Assembly: GCA_002724825.1 (NCBI GenBank)
Contig: PBPU01000109.1
Span: 1-5,954 of the forward strand
Origin: Acidimicrobiaceae bacterium
GTDB taxonomy: Bacteria; Actinomycetota; Acidimicrobiia; Acidimicrobiales; UBA8592
Length of the DNA stretch: 5,954 bases
Direction of reading: 5' to 3'
Part shown: in pieces, positions 1 to 5,687 of the stretch
Layout: each line of letters opens with the position of its first letter
Numbering within the stretch: position 1 is the first letter of the stretch
The notes under the pieces: model-generated
The model's database searches: none
What the model saw: the letters and a program-made list of their open reading frames with translations, nothing else
Told to the model about the DNA's origin: nothing
Translations under genes and position numbers: made by a program

Positions 1-527
1 AGCAGAGCACCTAGATTAAGCGCCTTTTCTGCTTCTTTTGGCCCTCCGGTGAAGCAGTGGAAAACAGTGCGAGAAGGTGGCTCTTTTGACTTTAGGATCT
101 CAAATATCTCATCCCAAGCATCTCTTGCATGGATTACAAGCGGTAAATCGAATTCATGTGCAAGATCGATGTGTTCTGCAAAAACAGCCCTTTGAGCGGT
201 AGGAGCTGAGTAATTGTAATGATAATCAAGTCCGCATTCTCCTACTGCAACAACTTTGGGATCTTCAAGGAGCTCTTTAATACCTGCAAGGCCTTTCGAG
301 GCTTCATGAGGATGAACTCCTGCTGTAGAGAACACAGAATCGGGAAACTCCTGGGAGAATGCAATGGCGTCCCGAGATGTTTCAAGATCGGTCCCTACAT
401 TAATTAGTTTTTTTACGCCTAGACCTTTCGCCCTTTCTACCTCTCCCCTGCCTTCATCGCTGTTTTCTATGTGGCAATGGTTGTCTACCCATTTAAGGGA
501 TATGTTTTGCACCTGTTCGACGCTCAT
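1..527 (-). CDS. tatD: TatD family metal-dependent hydrolase (DNase-like), C-terminus cut by window edge
   Basis: The 175 complete codons visible belong to the TatD/YcfH family of TIM-barrel metallohydrolases, cytoplasmic enzymes related to amidohydrolases and reported to act as metal-dependent DNases. The metal-site motifs appear in the expected order: H-C-H at residues 17-19 (motif VDNHCHIE), T-A-G-V-H-P-H at 68-74, the bridging glutamate in VGECGLDYH (E97), VIHARDA with H133, and FHCFTGG with H157. The last catalytic aspartate expected in the family and roughly 85 more residues would lie left of base 1. The ATG at 527 is the only reasonable start and gives the usual distance to the HxH motif. 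The metG stop codon is 7 nt upstream. The only SD-like element is a GAGG inside the end of metG, about 12 nt away, so translation is probably coupled to metG. Family assignment is firm; the exact substrate cannot be told from sequence. Confidence 0.93.
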   Translation of the reverse strand, partial: MSVEQVQNISLKWVDNHCHIENSDEGRGEVERAKGLGVKKLINVGTDLETSRDAIAFSQEFPDSVFSTAGVHPHEASKGLAGIKELLEDPKVVAVGECGLDYHYNYSAPTAQRAVFAEHIDLAHEFDLPLVIHARDAWDEIFEILKSKEPPSRTVFHCFTGGPKEAEKALNLGAL

Positions 528-534
528 TTTGCTT

Positions 535-2172
535 TTATGCCTCAATCTTGTTGAAGAGCGGAGTAGGTTTGGGAATAGGAAGGCCAGCAGTAAGGGGAAC
601 TCTGGACCATTCTTCCGGATGCCCTAAAAGGTCATTAAGTTTCTCAGAGGTAAACGGAAGGAATGGACTAAGCATGACGCGAATACCGTTAATTGCACTT
701 AGGGCAACGTACAGAATGGTTTGAGCTCGATCCAGATCAGTCTTTGCTAGTTTCCAAGGCTCTGTTGCGTTGAGATATCTATTCGCTGCTTGGGCTGCTT
801 CCATCCCTTTACGTAATGCAGCACGCAACTCAACGATTTCGAATAGCTCGGCAGACTCTTCGAGAGAGCGATCAATAAACGCAAGTAGAGCCGTGTCATC
901 TTTGGTTAGCTCACCGGGTTCAGCAACAACTCCGCCGCAGGTCTTATGCGTCATCGACAAGACTCGATTGACTAGGTTCCCCCAATTCGCTACTAATTCT
1001 TCGTTGATGCGTCTGACTATCTCTTCATATGAAATTTCGGTATCAGCTTGTTCGGGGAAGTTTGACGCAAGGGCATACCGCAGTGCATCTGCTTGAAAGT
1101 GTTGAAGTCCTTCCTCGATTGTCATCCCGACTCCTCGACTAGCTGATGCCTTCCCTCCTTTAAAAGTGACATACTGATTCGCTGGGATATCATCAGGTAA
1201 GTGAAGCTCTTTGCCAGCTACTTGCTCTCCTACCGCCATTAGCTGAGCTGGCCAGAATAACGCATGAAATGGGATATTATCTTTTCCAATGAAATATACA
1301 TGGCGTGATTGATCGTTATGCCACCAGTGTTTCCACTTGTCTGGAGTTCCTTGTCGCTCTGCCCACTCCTTGGATGCAGAAAGGTAGCCGATAACTGCGT
1401 CATACCAAACATAGATTCTTTTACCTTCACCAAGGTCCTCAACAGGTAGCTCAACTCCCCAATCAAGATCTCTAGTAATAGCTCTATCAATAAGCCCTTC
1501 GTCTCGGAGCCATCCCAGAGCAAAATTGATTACATGATTCCTCCATCCTTCTTTGGAATTCAGAAAACTTTCGAGGGAATCGTTAAAGTCGGAGTAACGG
1601 AAATAAAAATGTTCAGTTTCTCGAAGCACCGGAGATGAAGGTGACATTTTTGACCTCGGATTGATCAGTTCGGTCGCATCATACGTTTTCCCGCAGTTAT
1701 CACACTGATCTCCGCGTGCTTCATTTGAGCCGCAGTGAGGGCATGTTCCTTCGACATAACGATCTGGAAGAAATCTGTTTACCTCGACATCATAAAGTTG
1801 CTTACTTGTTCGCCGGTCAATATGTCCACGTTCCAACTGGGCAAGAAACATTTCTTGAGTAACTTCAGAATGATTAGAAGTTCCGGTAGTCGTATACAGA
1901 TCCCATGAAATACCTAGCTGATCCCACTGATCAAGAAATTCATTGTGATACCGGTCGACAATATCCTGTGGAGTTAATCCTTCTTCATCTGCTCTTACCG
2001 TGATCGGAGTGCCATGAACGTCAGACCCGCTTACCATAAGGACTTCATTTCCAATCATACGCTGCTGGCGCGCAAAGATATCAGAAGGCAAATACGCCCC
2101 AGCAAGGTGGCCGAGATGGCGAGATCCTGAGGCATACGGCCAGGCGACAGCTACAAGTACGGGAGTGGTCAT
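535..2172 (-). CDS. metG: Methionyl-tRNA synthetase (class I, single zinc-knuckle type)
   Basis: This enzyme charges tRNA-Met with methionine in the cytoplasm, supplying both initiator and elongator Met-tRNA. The 545 residues hold the class I signature PYASGSRHLGHL with the HIGH-type motif HLGH at 19-22, then GSDVHGTPI (49-57). A zinc knuckle follows with Cys144, 147, 157 and 160, almost the same numbering as in E. coli MetRS. Further on are NPRSKMSPSSPVLRETEHF (171-189), VWYDA (255-259) and GKDNIPFH (296-303). The KMSKS-type loop reads KASAS at 341-345 and is followed by RG, so two canonical positions, including the second lysine, are alanine. The helical anticodon-binding domain follows, with N399/R403 and P472-W473 in the places of the known anticodon-reading Asn, Arg and Trp. 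The protein stops after this domain, so the C-terminal EMAP-like tRNA-binding/dimerization domain of the 677-residue E. coli enzyme is absent, as in many bacteria. No Shine-Dalgarno sequence precedes the ATG. rsmI lies 43 nt upstream and tatD 7 nt downstream. Confidence 0.97.
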   Translation of the reverse strand: MTTPVLVAVAWPYASGSRHLGHLAGAYLPSDIFARQQRMIGNEVLMVSGSDVHGTPITVRADEEGLTPQDIVDRYHNEFLDQWDQLGISWDLYTTTGTSNHSEVTQEMFLAQLERGHIDRRTSKQLYDVEVNRFLPDRYVEGTCPHCGSNEARGDQCDNCGKTYDATELINPRSKMSPSSPVLRETEHFYFRYSDFNDSLESFLNSKEGWRNHVINFALGWLRDEGLIDRAITRDLDWGVELPVEDLGEGKRIYVWYDAVIGYLSASKEWAERQGTPDKWKHWWHNDQSRHVYFIGKDNIPFHALFWPAQLMAVGEQVAGKELHLPDDIPANQYVTFKGGKASASRGVGMTIEEGLQHFQADALRYALASNFPEQADTEISYEEIVRRINEELVANWGNLVNRVLSMTHKTCGGVVAEPGELTKDDTALLAFIDRSLEESAELFEIVELRAALRKGMEAAQAANRYLNATEPWKLAKTDLDRAQTILYVALSAINGIRVMLSPFLPFTSEKLNDLLGHPEEWSRVPLTAGLPIPKPTPLFNKIEA

Positions 2173-2180
2173 ATCTAGCA

Positions 2181-2211
2181 GGTTACCGCACCTATTGAAG
2201 GGTCGGTTACC
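2181..2211. repeat. Short direct repeat GGTTACC x2 in the rsmI-metG gap
   Basis: The heptamer GGTTACC occurs at 2181-2187 and again at 2205-2211, starts 24 bp apart, inside the 43-bp gap between the rsmI stop and the metG start. Each copy is itself a near palindrome (GGT-N-ACC). The metG-proximal copy overlaps TAACCT (2180-2185 on the minus strand), a weak TAnnnT -10 element ending 7 nt before the metG ATG. The repeat is directly visible. A role as an operator or promoter part is only a guess, and chance is not excluded. Confidence 0.35.
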
Positions 2212-2215
2212 TTAC

Positions 2216-3058
2216 CTAATTTCTCACTGATGAAAGATAGAGTTCATAAACTTTTCTTTTGGATACTCCGGTAATAGTCGCAACTTCTCTGACTGCATCT
2301 CTTGTTGTCATCCCTTTCTTCTTTCCTTCATTTAACGCAGAAAGAATTTCCTCTGAAGTTTTTTCCTGCTGATTTGACGCTCCTTCCAAGATAATCACGA
2401 TCTCACCTCTAAGGTCTTTCACAGATAGCGCTTGCACTAGTTCACCCAGAGTTCCGCGAATATATTCTTCATGTAATTTTGTTAATTCCCGAGCAATTAC
2501 CACTCTTCGACTATCACCTAAATATTGGACAAGGTCCTTCAAGGTCTTGTGGACTCTTCGAGGTGATTCGTAAATTATTATTGTGTGTGGGCTGTTAGAA
2601 ATCTCCAGAAGCCTATTTGAACGCCCAGCTCCCTTTCTTGGTAGGAACCCTTCAAAGAGATACCTTCTTGACGATATCCCGCTTCCCACCAGTGCAGTAA
2701 TGCCGGCAGAAGGCCCGGGGATCACTTCAATAGGAAGTCCGGCGTCTGCAACTTGTCGGACTATGAACTCTCCAGGGTCAGAAATTGCGGGCATACCTGC
2801 ATCAGTGACCATTACGATTCGTTTGCCATTATTAATCTTGGAAATAATGCTGGCACATTGTTCTTTCTCAGTGTGTTCATTGACAACAATTAAGGGAGGA
2901 CGAGGTTCACATTGAAGATGGGCGAGTAATTTTCCTGTTCTTCGGGTATCTTCGCAGCAGATTGCATCAGCTGTTTTTAACTCTTTGGTAGCTCTGAGCG
3001 AGATGTCATCTAGATTACCTATAGGAGTACTGACGAGAACTAGTCCAGGGTTCTTCAT
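2216..3058 (-). CDS. rsmI: 16S rRNA (cytidine1402-2'-O)-methyltransferase RsmI
   Basis: RsmI uses S-adenosylmethionine to 2'-O-methylate C1402 of 16S rRNA in the decoding centre, which tunes P-site accuracy together with the N4-methylase RsmH. All family landmarks are present in the 280 residues (E. coli 286): STPIGNLDDIS at 10-20, CEDTRRTGKLL at 35-45, VTDAGMPAISDPG at 84-96, the SAM-pocket stretch IPGPSA at 113-118, GFLPRKG at 137-143, YESPRR at 163-168, ARELTKLHEEYIRG at 189-202 and GEIVIILEG at 218-226. The C-terminal ~50 residues (TSEEIL...SKRKVYELYL) match the small helix-turn-helix-like tail of the family. The tetrapyrrole-methylase fold is shared with cobalamin enzymes such as CobI, but the EDTRRT and ARELTKLHEE signatures are specific to RsmI. 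The ATG at 3058 has a near-perfect Shine-Dalgarno AGGAGG five bases upstream. metG follows after 43 nt in the same direction. Confidence 0.97.
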   Translation of the reverse strand: MKNPGLVLVSTPIGNLDDISLRATKELKTADAICCEDTRRTGKLLAHLQCEPRPPLIVVNEHTEKEQCASIISKINNGKRIVMVTDAGMPAISDPGEFIVRQVADAGLPIEVIPGPSAGITALVGSGISSRRYLFEGFLPRKGAGRSNRLLEISNSPHTIIIYESPRRVHKTLKDLVQYLGDSRRVVIARELTKLHEEYIRGTLGELVQALSVKDLRGEIVIILEGASNQQEKTSEEILSALNEGKKKGMTTRDAVREVATITGVSKRKVYELYLSSVRN

Positions 3059-3063
3059 GTGAT

Positions 3064-3069
3064 CCTCCT
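3064..3069 (-). promoter_or_regulatory. Strong Shine-Dalgarno of rsmI
   Basis: On the minus strand the sequence reads TAGGAGGATCACATG: a full AGGAGG with a 5-nt spacer before the rsmI ATG. It fixes the start at 3058 and contrasts with metG and ychF, which have no recognisable ribosome binding site. Confidence 0.85.
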
Positions 3070-3074
3070 AGGCC

Positions 3075-3106
3075 GTGCAACTACAAGAAGTTCTTGAATA
3101 TCGCAC
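3075..3106. repeat. Composite inverted repeat (hairpin or operator candidate) in the ychF-rsmI gap
   Basis: The core is a dyad CAAGAA-G-TTCTTG at 3084-3096 (plus strand), six-base arms around a single centre base. It sits inside an outer pair GTGC (3075-3078) and GCAC (3103-3106) sharing almost the same centre. The element lies in the 87-bp gap between the ychF stop and the rsmI start, six bases upstream of the rsmI Shine-Dalgarno. There is no T-tract on either strand, so it is not a textbook intrinsic terminator. A protein-binding operator or an mRNA hairpin near the ribosome site fits better. The core has a one-base centre, which favours a DNA operator over an RNA hairpin. On the minus strand the only -10-like hexamer in this gap is a weak TACTAT at 3114-3119, with no good -35. 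Structure is visible; function is inferred. Confidence 0.4.
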
Positions 3107-3145
3107 TTAGAAGATAGTAGCCGGATTTTTATTCTGGAATCTCTA

Positions 3146-4222
3146 TTAGACGTTGAAACGAAACTCCATTACATCCCCATCCTGTACTATGTAGTCCTTT
3201 CCCTCCACCCTTACCTTTCCAGATTCGCGTGCTTCGAACCAGCCGCCACATTCCAGCAACATTTCCCAGTTGATTGTTTCAGCCCGGATGAACCCTTTTT
3301 GGAAATCTGTATGAATCCTTCCTGCTGCCTGAGGCGCTGTCGAGCCTTGTCGAAATGTCCAAGCTCGGCTTTCTTTTTCCCCTGTTGTCAGGAAAGTTCG
3401 TAAACCTAAAATATGGTATGCCTGTTTGACAAATCTGGGTAGAGCGCCTTCTCCGAGACCTAGTCCTTCTAGAAGGTCGACCTGTTCATCTGGAGGTAAC
3501 TCAGCTGCTTCAGCCTCCAGTTGGATACAAGCACTTATTACCTCGGCTTTGTCTTGAAGTTCTAGCATTACAGGTTTTGTTAGCTCTTCACTATTAGCTA
3601 ATTGGTCTTCACCAATATTCACTATTGCAAGAACAGGTTTGGCTGTAAGAAGGAAATAGTGGCTTAAAAAACTAAGTTCTTCTTTAGTTAAAGCGCTTCG
3701 ATAAATGGGCGTTCCGTTGGAGAGGGCTTCCAGCGCGGTCTGAATTGCTTCTACCTCTGCTGCAATGCTTTTGTCAATGCGCGATACCTTGACTTTTTTT
3801 TCAACTTGTTTTTCTAATGTTTCTAAATCCGCAAGAGTTAATTCAATTTCTAGGACACGTAATTGCTCAAGTGGATCTGGCTCGCCAGGAATATCTGGGT
3901 CCTGAAATGCTCTGAGAACATAGACGATTGCATCTACCTCACGAATATTTGCTAGAAACTGATTCCCAAGGCCTTCGCCTTGGCTGGCTCCTTCGACTAA
4001 TCCGCCTATATCTGTGAATTGTACGCTGGCGTGGACGGTGTTCTTAGATTGGCTCATTGTCGAAAGGAGTTGGAGGCGGTGATCTAAAACTTTAGCTACT
4101 CCAACGTTTGGGTCAGTTGTAGCGAATGCGTATGGTGCGGCGAGAGCTGAGCCGCCAGTTAGTGCATTGTAAAGTGAAGATTTCCCTGCGTTAGGTAATC
4201 CTACAAATCCGAATTTTTCCAT
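3146..4222 (-). CDS. ychF: Ribosome-associated P-loop NTPase YchF (Obg/OLA1 family)
   Basis: YchF is a cytoplasmic TRAFAC-class ATPase of the Obg family that binds ribosomes and is linked to stress responses and translation. Starting at MEKFGFVGLPN, the protein has 358 residues, close to the usual ~363. The P-loop (G1) is GLPNAGKS at 8-15, G2 FATTDPNVG at 33-41, and G3 DIGGLVEGAS at 71-80 with the YchF-typical QGEGLGNQFL following. G4 is NIGE (202-205) rather than NKxD; this NxxE form is what lets the family prefer ATP over GTP. A helical insert full of Lys and Glu covers about 115-185, and the C-terminal TGS domain covers about 272-356. The reading frame stays open to an ATG at 4351, but those 43 extra codons match no YchF and run antisense to the small gene at 4299-4388, so I place the start at 4222. 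No Shine-Dalgarno is visible there; TACCCT ending 9 nt upstream could be a -10 of a leaderless transcript. rsmI follows after 87 nt. Confidence 0.96.
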   Translation of the reverse strand: MEKFGFVGLPNAGKSSLYNALTGGSALAAPYAFATTDPNVGVAKVLDHRLQLLSTMSQSKNTVHASVQFTDIGGLVEGASQGEGLGNQFLANIREVDAIVYVLRAFQDPDIPGEPDPLEQLRVLEIELTLADLETLEKQVEKKVKVSRIDKSIAAEVEAIQTALEALSNGTPIYRSALTKEELSFLSHYFLLTAKPVLAIVNIGEDQLANSEELTKPVMLELQDKAEVISACIQLEAEAAELPPDEQVDLLEGLGLGEGALPRFVKQAYHILGLRTFLTTGEKESRAWTFRQGSTAPQAAGRIHTDFQKGFIRAETINWEMLLECGGWFEARESGKVRVEGKDYIVQDGDVMEFRFNV

Positions 4223-4298
4223 AGTCTTCGAAGGGTACCGCAAGTAGTCGTGAGTTGCTGATGCTTCTTGTATGGTAGATGATGAAACCGGAGGGTTT
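4223..4298. promoter_or_regulatory. Divergent intergenic region between ychF and the bL37-like gene
   Basis: These 76 bp separate two divergently read starts, ychF leftward and the small basic gene rightward, so promoters for both should lie in or near here. For the small gene a TATGGT at 4271-4276 could be a -10 element, which would give a leader of under 20 nt, but the position expected for a -35 (TCGTGA, 4248-4253) is a poor match. For ychF a TACCCT hexamer lies at 4232-4237 on the minus strand. Neither call is strong. The divergent layout is seen; the promoter positions are inferred. Confidence 0.35.
4290..4294 (+). promoter_or_regulatory. Shine-Dalgarno of the bL37-like small gene
   Basis: GGAGG (GGAGGG with the next base) lies four bases ahead of the ATG at 4299. 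It is the main signal, besides the protein sequence, showing that the 29-codon plus-strand frame is a real gene rather than a shadow of the minus strand. Confidence 0.75.
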
Positions 4299-4388
4299 AT
4301 GTCAAAGAGAACACAGAAGAAAAAGGCCAACGCTCGTCGAAAAAAGGCCAATCATGGCCGCAAGCCGAACTTGGGACGTAATTCATAA
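4299..4388 (+). CDS. bL37-like small basic ribosomal protein (29 aa)
   Basis: This short plus-strand frame encodes MSKRTQKKKANARRKK, then ANHGRKPN (17-24), then LGRNS and a TAA stop. Twelve of 29 residues are Lys or Arg, one is His and none is acidic, as expected for an rRNA-embedded peptide. The ending ANHG[KR][KR]PN is what I recall for bL37, the roughly 24-residue large-subunit protein first seen in mycobacterial ribosome structures and found in Actinobacteria. That family would place it in a pocket of 23S rRNA. A GGAGG four bases upstream supports the ATG. The gene runs opposite to all its neighbours, divergent from ychF and convergent with the diiron gene, so it must have its own promoter, and it is too short for most gene callers. 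The bL37 family match is from memory of the motif. A different small basic ribosomal peptide (bS22/bTHX type) is the alternative, but those lack the NHG-PN tail. Confidence 0.82.
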   Translation: MSKRTQKKKANARRKKANHGRKPNLGRNS

Positions 4389-4389
4389 G

Positions 4390-4413
4390 CAAGTTGAATA
4401 TCTGTTTAACTTG
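4390..4413. other. AT-rich stem-loop just after the bL37-like gene
   Basis: CAAGTTGAA (4390-4398) can pair with TTTAACTTG (4405-4413) as nine pairs including one G-T wobble around a 6-base loop, beginning two bases after the stop codon of the small gene. The stem is weak and no T-run follows on either strand, so it is at best an imperfect terminator or a 3'-end stabilising hairpin. It lies in the 140-bp convergent gap 4389-4528, where a terminator for both sides is expected. Confidence 0.35.
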
Positions 4414-4509
4414 ACCTAAGCAGCGAAAACCATACAGCTCAAACATAAGGTAGAGAGAAGACTCATGGCTGTCCTTTTGTTGATTTTCTGTTGAAGGTAG
4501 TTTGGCTTT

Positions 4510-4541
4510 GGCCCCTTGGTAGGCGACATTAATGTGGGGCC
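4510..4541. other. GC-rich inverted repeat across the end of the diiron gene (possible terminator hairpin)
   Basis: GGCCCC (4510-4515) and GGGGCC (4536-4541) form a perfect six-pair GC stem with a 20-base loop. The loop contains the 10-bp palindrome ACATTAATGT (4526-4535) spanning the TAA stop of the diiron gene. The element could end transcription from either side of the convergent pair, but neither strand shows a following T-tract and the loop is long, so an intrinsic terminator is not established. The rest of 4414-4509 shows no gene or clear signal. Confidence 0.3.
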
Positions 4542-5674
4542 GGTATTGGGGTGCCCTCATCAAGGGTGAACGCATCGTATTCTTGGCCGGTGTCTTCTAG
4601 ATGTTCAAGCTCAATGACCCCTATTTCGGTAAACCTATCTCTAAGCCATCCATCCCCAGCATCGAGTAGGCCGAGTTTGCGGCAGTTCGGGACGATTTTA
4701 GAAAATAAAAGCTGACTAAATATTTGATCTTCATCAGGGATATCGAGTCCATGTTTCACAGCATGTTTGACATCGCATCCCATTCTGTCCCATACTTCCT
4801 GCTGAAGTAACCGGTCCCGCATCCTGATACCTGCCTCAAAAGCGAATTCTTGTCGCTCTCTTACTTCCTGAGCTGTCATATCTTGATAGACCTCTTGGAG
4901 GCTTAAGACTCCGAATGCTACGTGACGTGCCTCATCAGCCATTACGTATCTTAAAAGTTTCTTTAAAAGCGGCTCAGTAGTCACCTGGTGCATCAGACCG
5001 AATGCTGCTAGGGCTAGACCTTCAACCATTATCTGCATCCCGAGATAAGTCATATCCCATCGACTGTCGTTAATAATGTCATCGATAAGAAGCTGGAGGT
5101 GAGGATTTACTGGGTATCTAACTCCGATTTTTTCATCGATATATTTATTAAATACCTCAACATGTCGGGCTTCATCAACGACCTGGGTGGCAGCGTAGTA
5201 TTTGGCATCAATCCATGGAACTGTTTCAACTATCTTCGCAGTGCAGAGAAGCGCTCCTTGTTCACCGTGCAAAAATTGCGATAATCGCCAGGCAAAAGAT
5301 TCGACACTAAATTGATCCCATTCTTTATCGCCCCAATTTTTTGCTGGAGAGTCTGGATGTTCGGTCCAGTGGCCTGTGTTTACATTGGATACCTCAGTAA
5401 AGATGTTGAAAGCTTTCTGTGGGTCAACTTCGATTGACCAGTCAAGATCTGTTTGGGCGTTCCATTGGGAGACTTTTGCTTTTTCGTAAAGTTTGTCAAG
5501 GCGAGGGCGACTACCTTTTTCATAGTCCCAAGTGAAGAGTGCATCAGCCTGATCTTGTACTTCGTGTAAGACCGCGTCAGGATCTGGGTTGTAGGCTGCT
5601 ATTGCATCTATATCGTCTTGTGCAGCTCTGTCGAGAATCTCTTGATCGGTGCGTTGTATTTCTGCTGTTGACAT
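4529..5674 (-). CDS. Ferritin-like diiron protein, probable oxygenase/oxidase of unknown substrate
   Basis: The 381-residue soluble protein (from MSTAEIQRTDQ) carries the full E-ExxH-E-ExxH ligand set of a ferritin-like four-helix-bundle diiron site: E138 in HGEQGALL, E168/H171 in DEARHVEVF, E218 in VEGLALAAF and E248/H251 in DEARHVAFG. The doubled DEARH with an N-terminal LYEKAKVSQWN...DLDWS stretch (about 63-80) is typical of a broad group annotated only as ferritin-like domain or diiron oxygenase (R2/AurF-like). At this size it is not an iron-storage ferritin, and it lacks obvious ribonucleotide reductase R2 radical-site context. There is no signal peptide or membrane segment. The ATG at 5674 is chosen over the in-frame ATG at 5716 because AGGAGG lies six bases upstream and because 5716 would overlap the TetR gene. 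The TetR stop is 13 nt upstream, so the pair is likely one operon. That the regulator controls it is inferred. The reaction is unknown; oxidation or desaturation of a small organic or lipid substrate is possible. Confidence 0.87.
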   Translation of the reverse strand: MSTAEIQRTDQEILDRAAQDDIDAIAAYNPDPDAVLHEVQDQADALFTWDYEKGSRPRLDKLYEKAKVSQWNAQTDLDWSIEVDPQKAFNIFTEVSNVNTGHWTEHPDSPAKNWGDKEWDQFSVESFAWRLSQFLHGEQGALLCTAKIVETVPWIDAKYYAATQVVDEARHVEVFNKYIDEKIGVRYPVNPHLQLLIDDIINDSRWDMTYLGMQIMVEGLALAAFGLMHQVTTEPLLKKLLRYVMADEARHVAFGVLSLQEVYQDMTAQEVRERQEFAFEAGIRMRDRLLQQEVWDRMGCDVKHAVKHGLDIPDEDQIFSQLLFSKIVPNCRKLGLLDAGDGWLRDRFTEIGVIELEHLEDTGQEYDAFTLDEGTPIPAPH

Positions 5675-5680
5675 TAAAGT

Positions 5681-5686
5681 CCTCCT
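5681..5686 (-). promoter_or_regulatory. Strong Shine-Dalgarno of the diiron gene
   Basis: On the minus strand the sequence reads TGACAGGAGGACTTTAATG. The TetR stop codon TGA is followed after one base by AGGAGG and a 6-nt spacer to the ATG at 5674. This sets the start of the diiron protein and shows tight spacing typical of co-transcribed genes. Confidence 0.85.
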
Positions 5687-5687
5687 G

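Noticed and set aside
219..627. Two overlapping plus-strand frames opposite tatD and the end of metG
   Set aside because: They are antisense shadows. The minus-strand frames carry clear TatD and MetRS motifs, and these peptides show no domain.
770..1096. Plus-strand 108-codon frame opposite metG
   Set aside because: Antisense to the anticodon-binding domain of MetRS; Ser/Ala-rich composition reflects the complementary strand.
1239..1523. Minus-strand frame of 94 codons inside metG
   Set aside because: It is a shifted frame within the strongly conserved MetRS catalytic region, with no family resemblance and no ribosome binding site.
2583..2915. Plus-strand 110-codon frame opposite rsmI
   Set aside because: Antisense to conserved RsmI motifs; no start signal and no recognisable domain.
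4389..4528. Possible classic intrinsic terminator between the convergent genes
   Set aside because: Two stem-loops are present but neither is followed by a T-run, so I list them only as low-confidence structures.
4297..4575. Minus-strand frame of 92 codons across the gap between the diiron gene and ychF
   Set aside because: It overlaps the end of the diiron gene and lies antisense to the bL37-like gene. It has no Shine-Dalgarno, no recognisable domain and unremarkable composition.
5099..5284. Plus-strand 61-codon frame opposite the diiron gene
   Set aside because: It lies antisense to the region encoding the metal ligands, which is clearly the coding strand.
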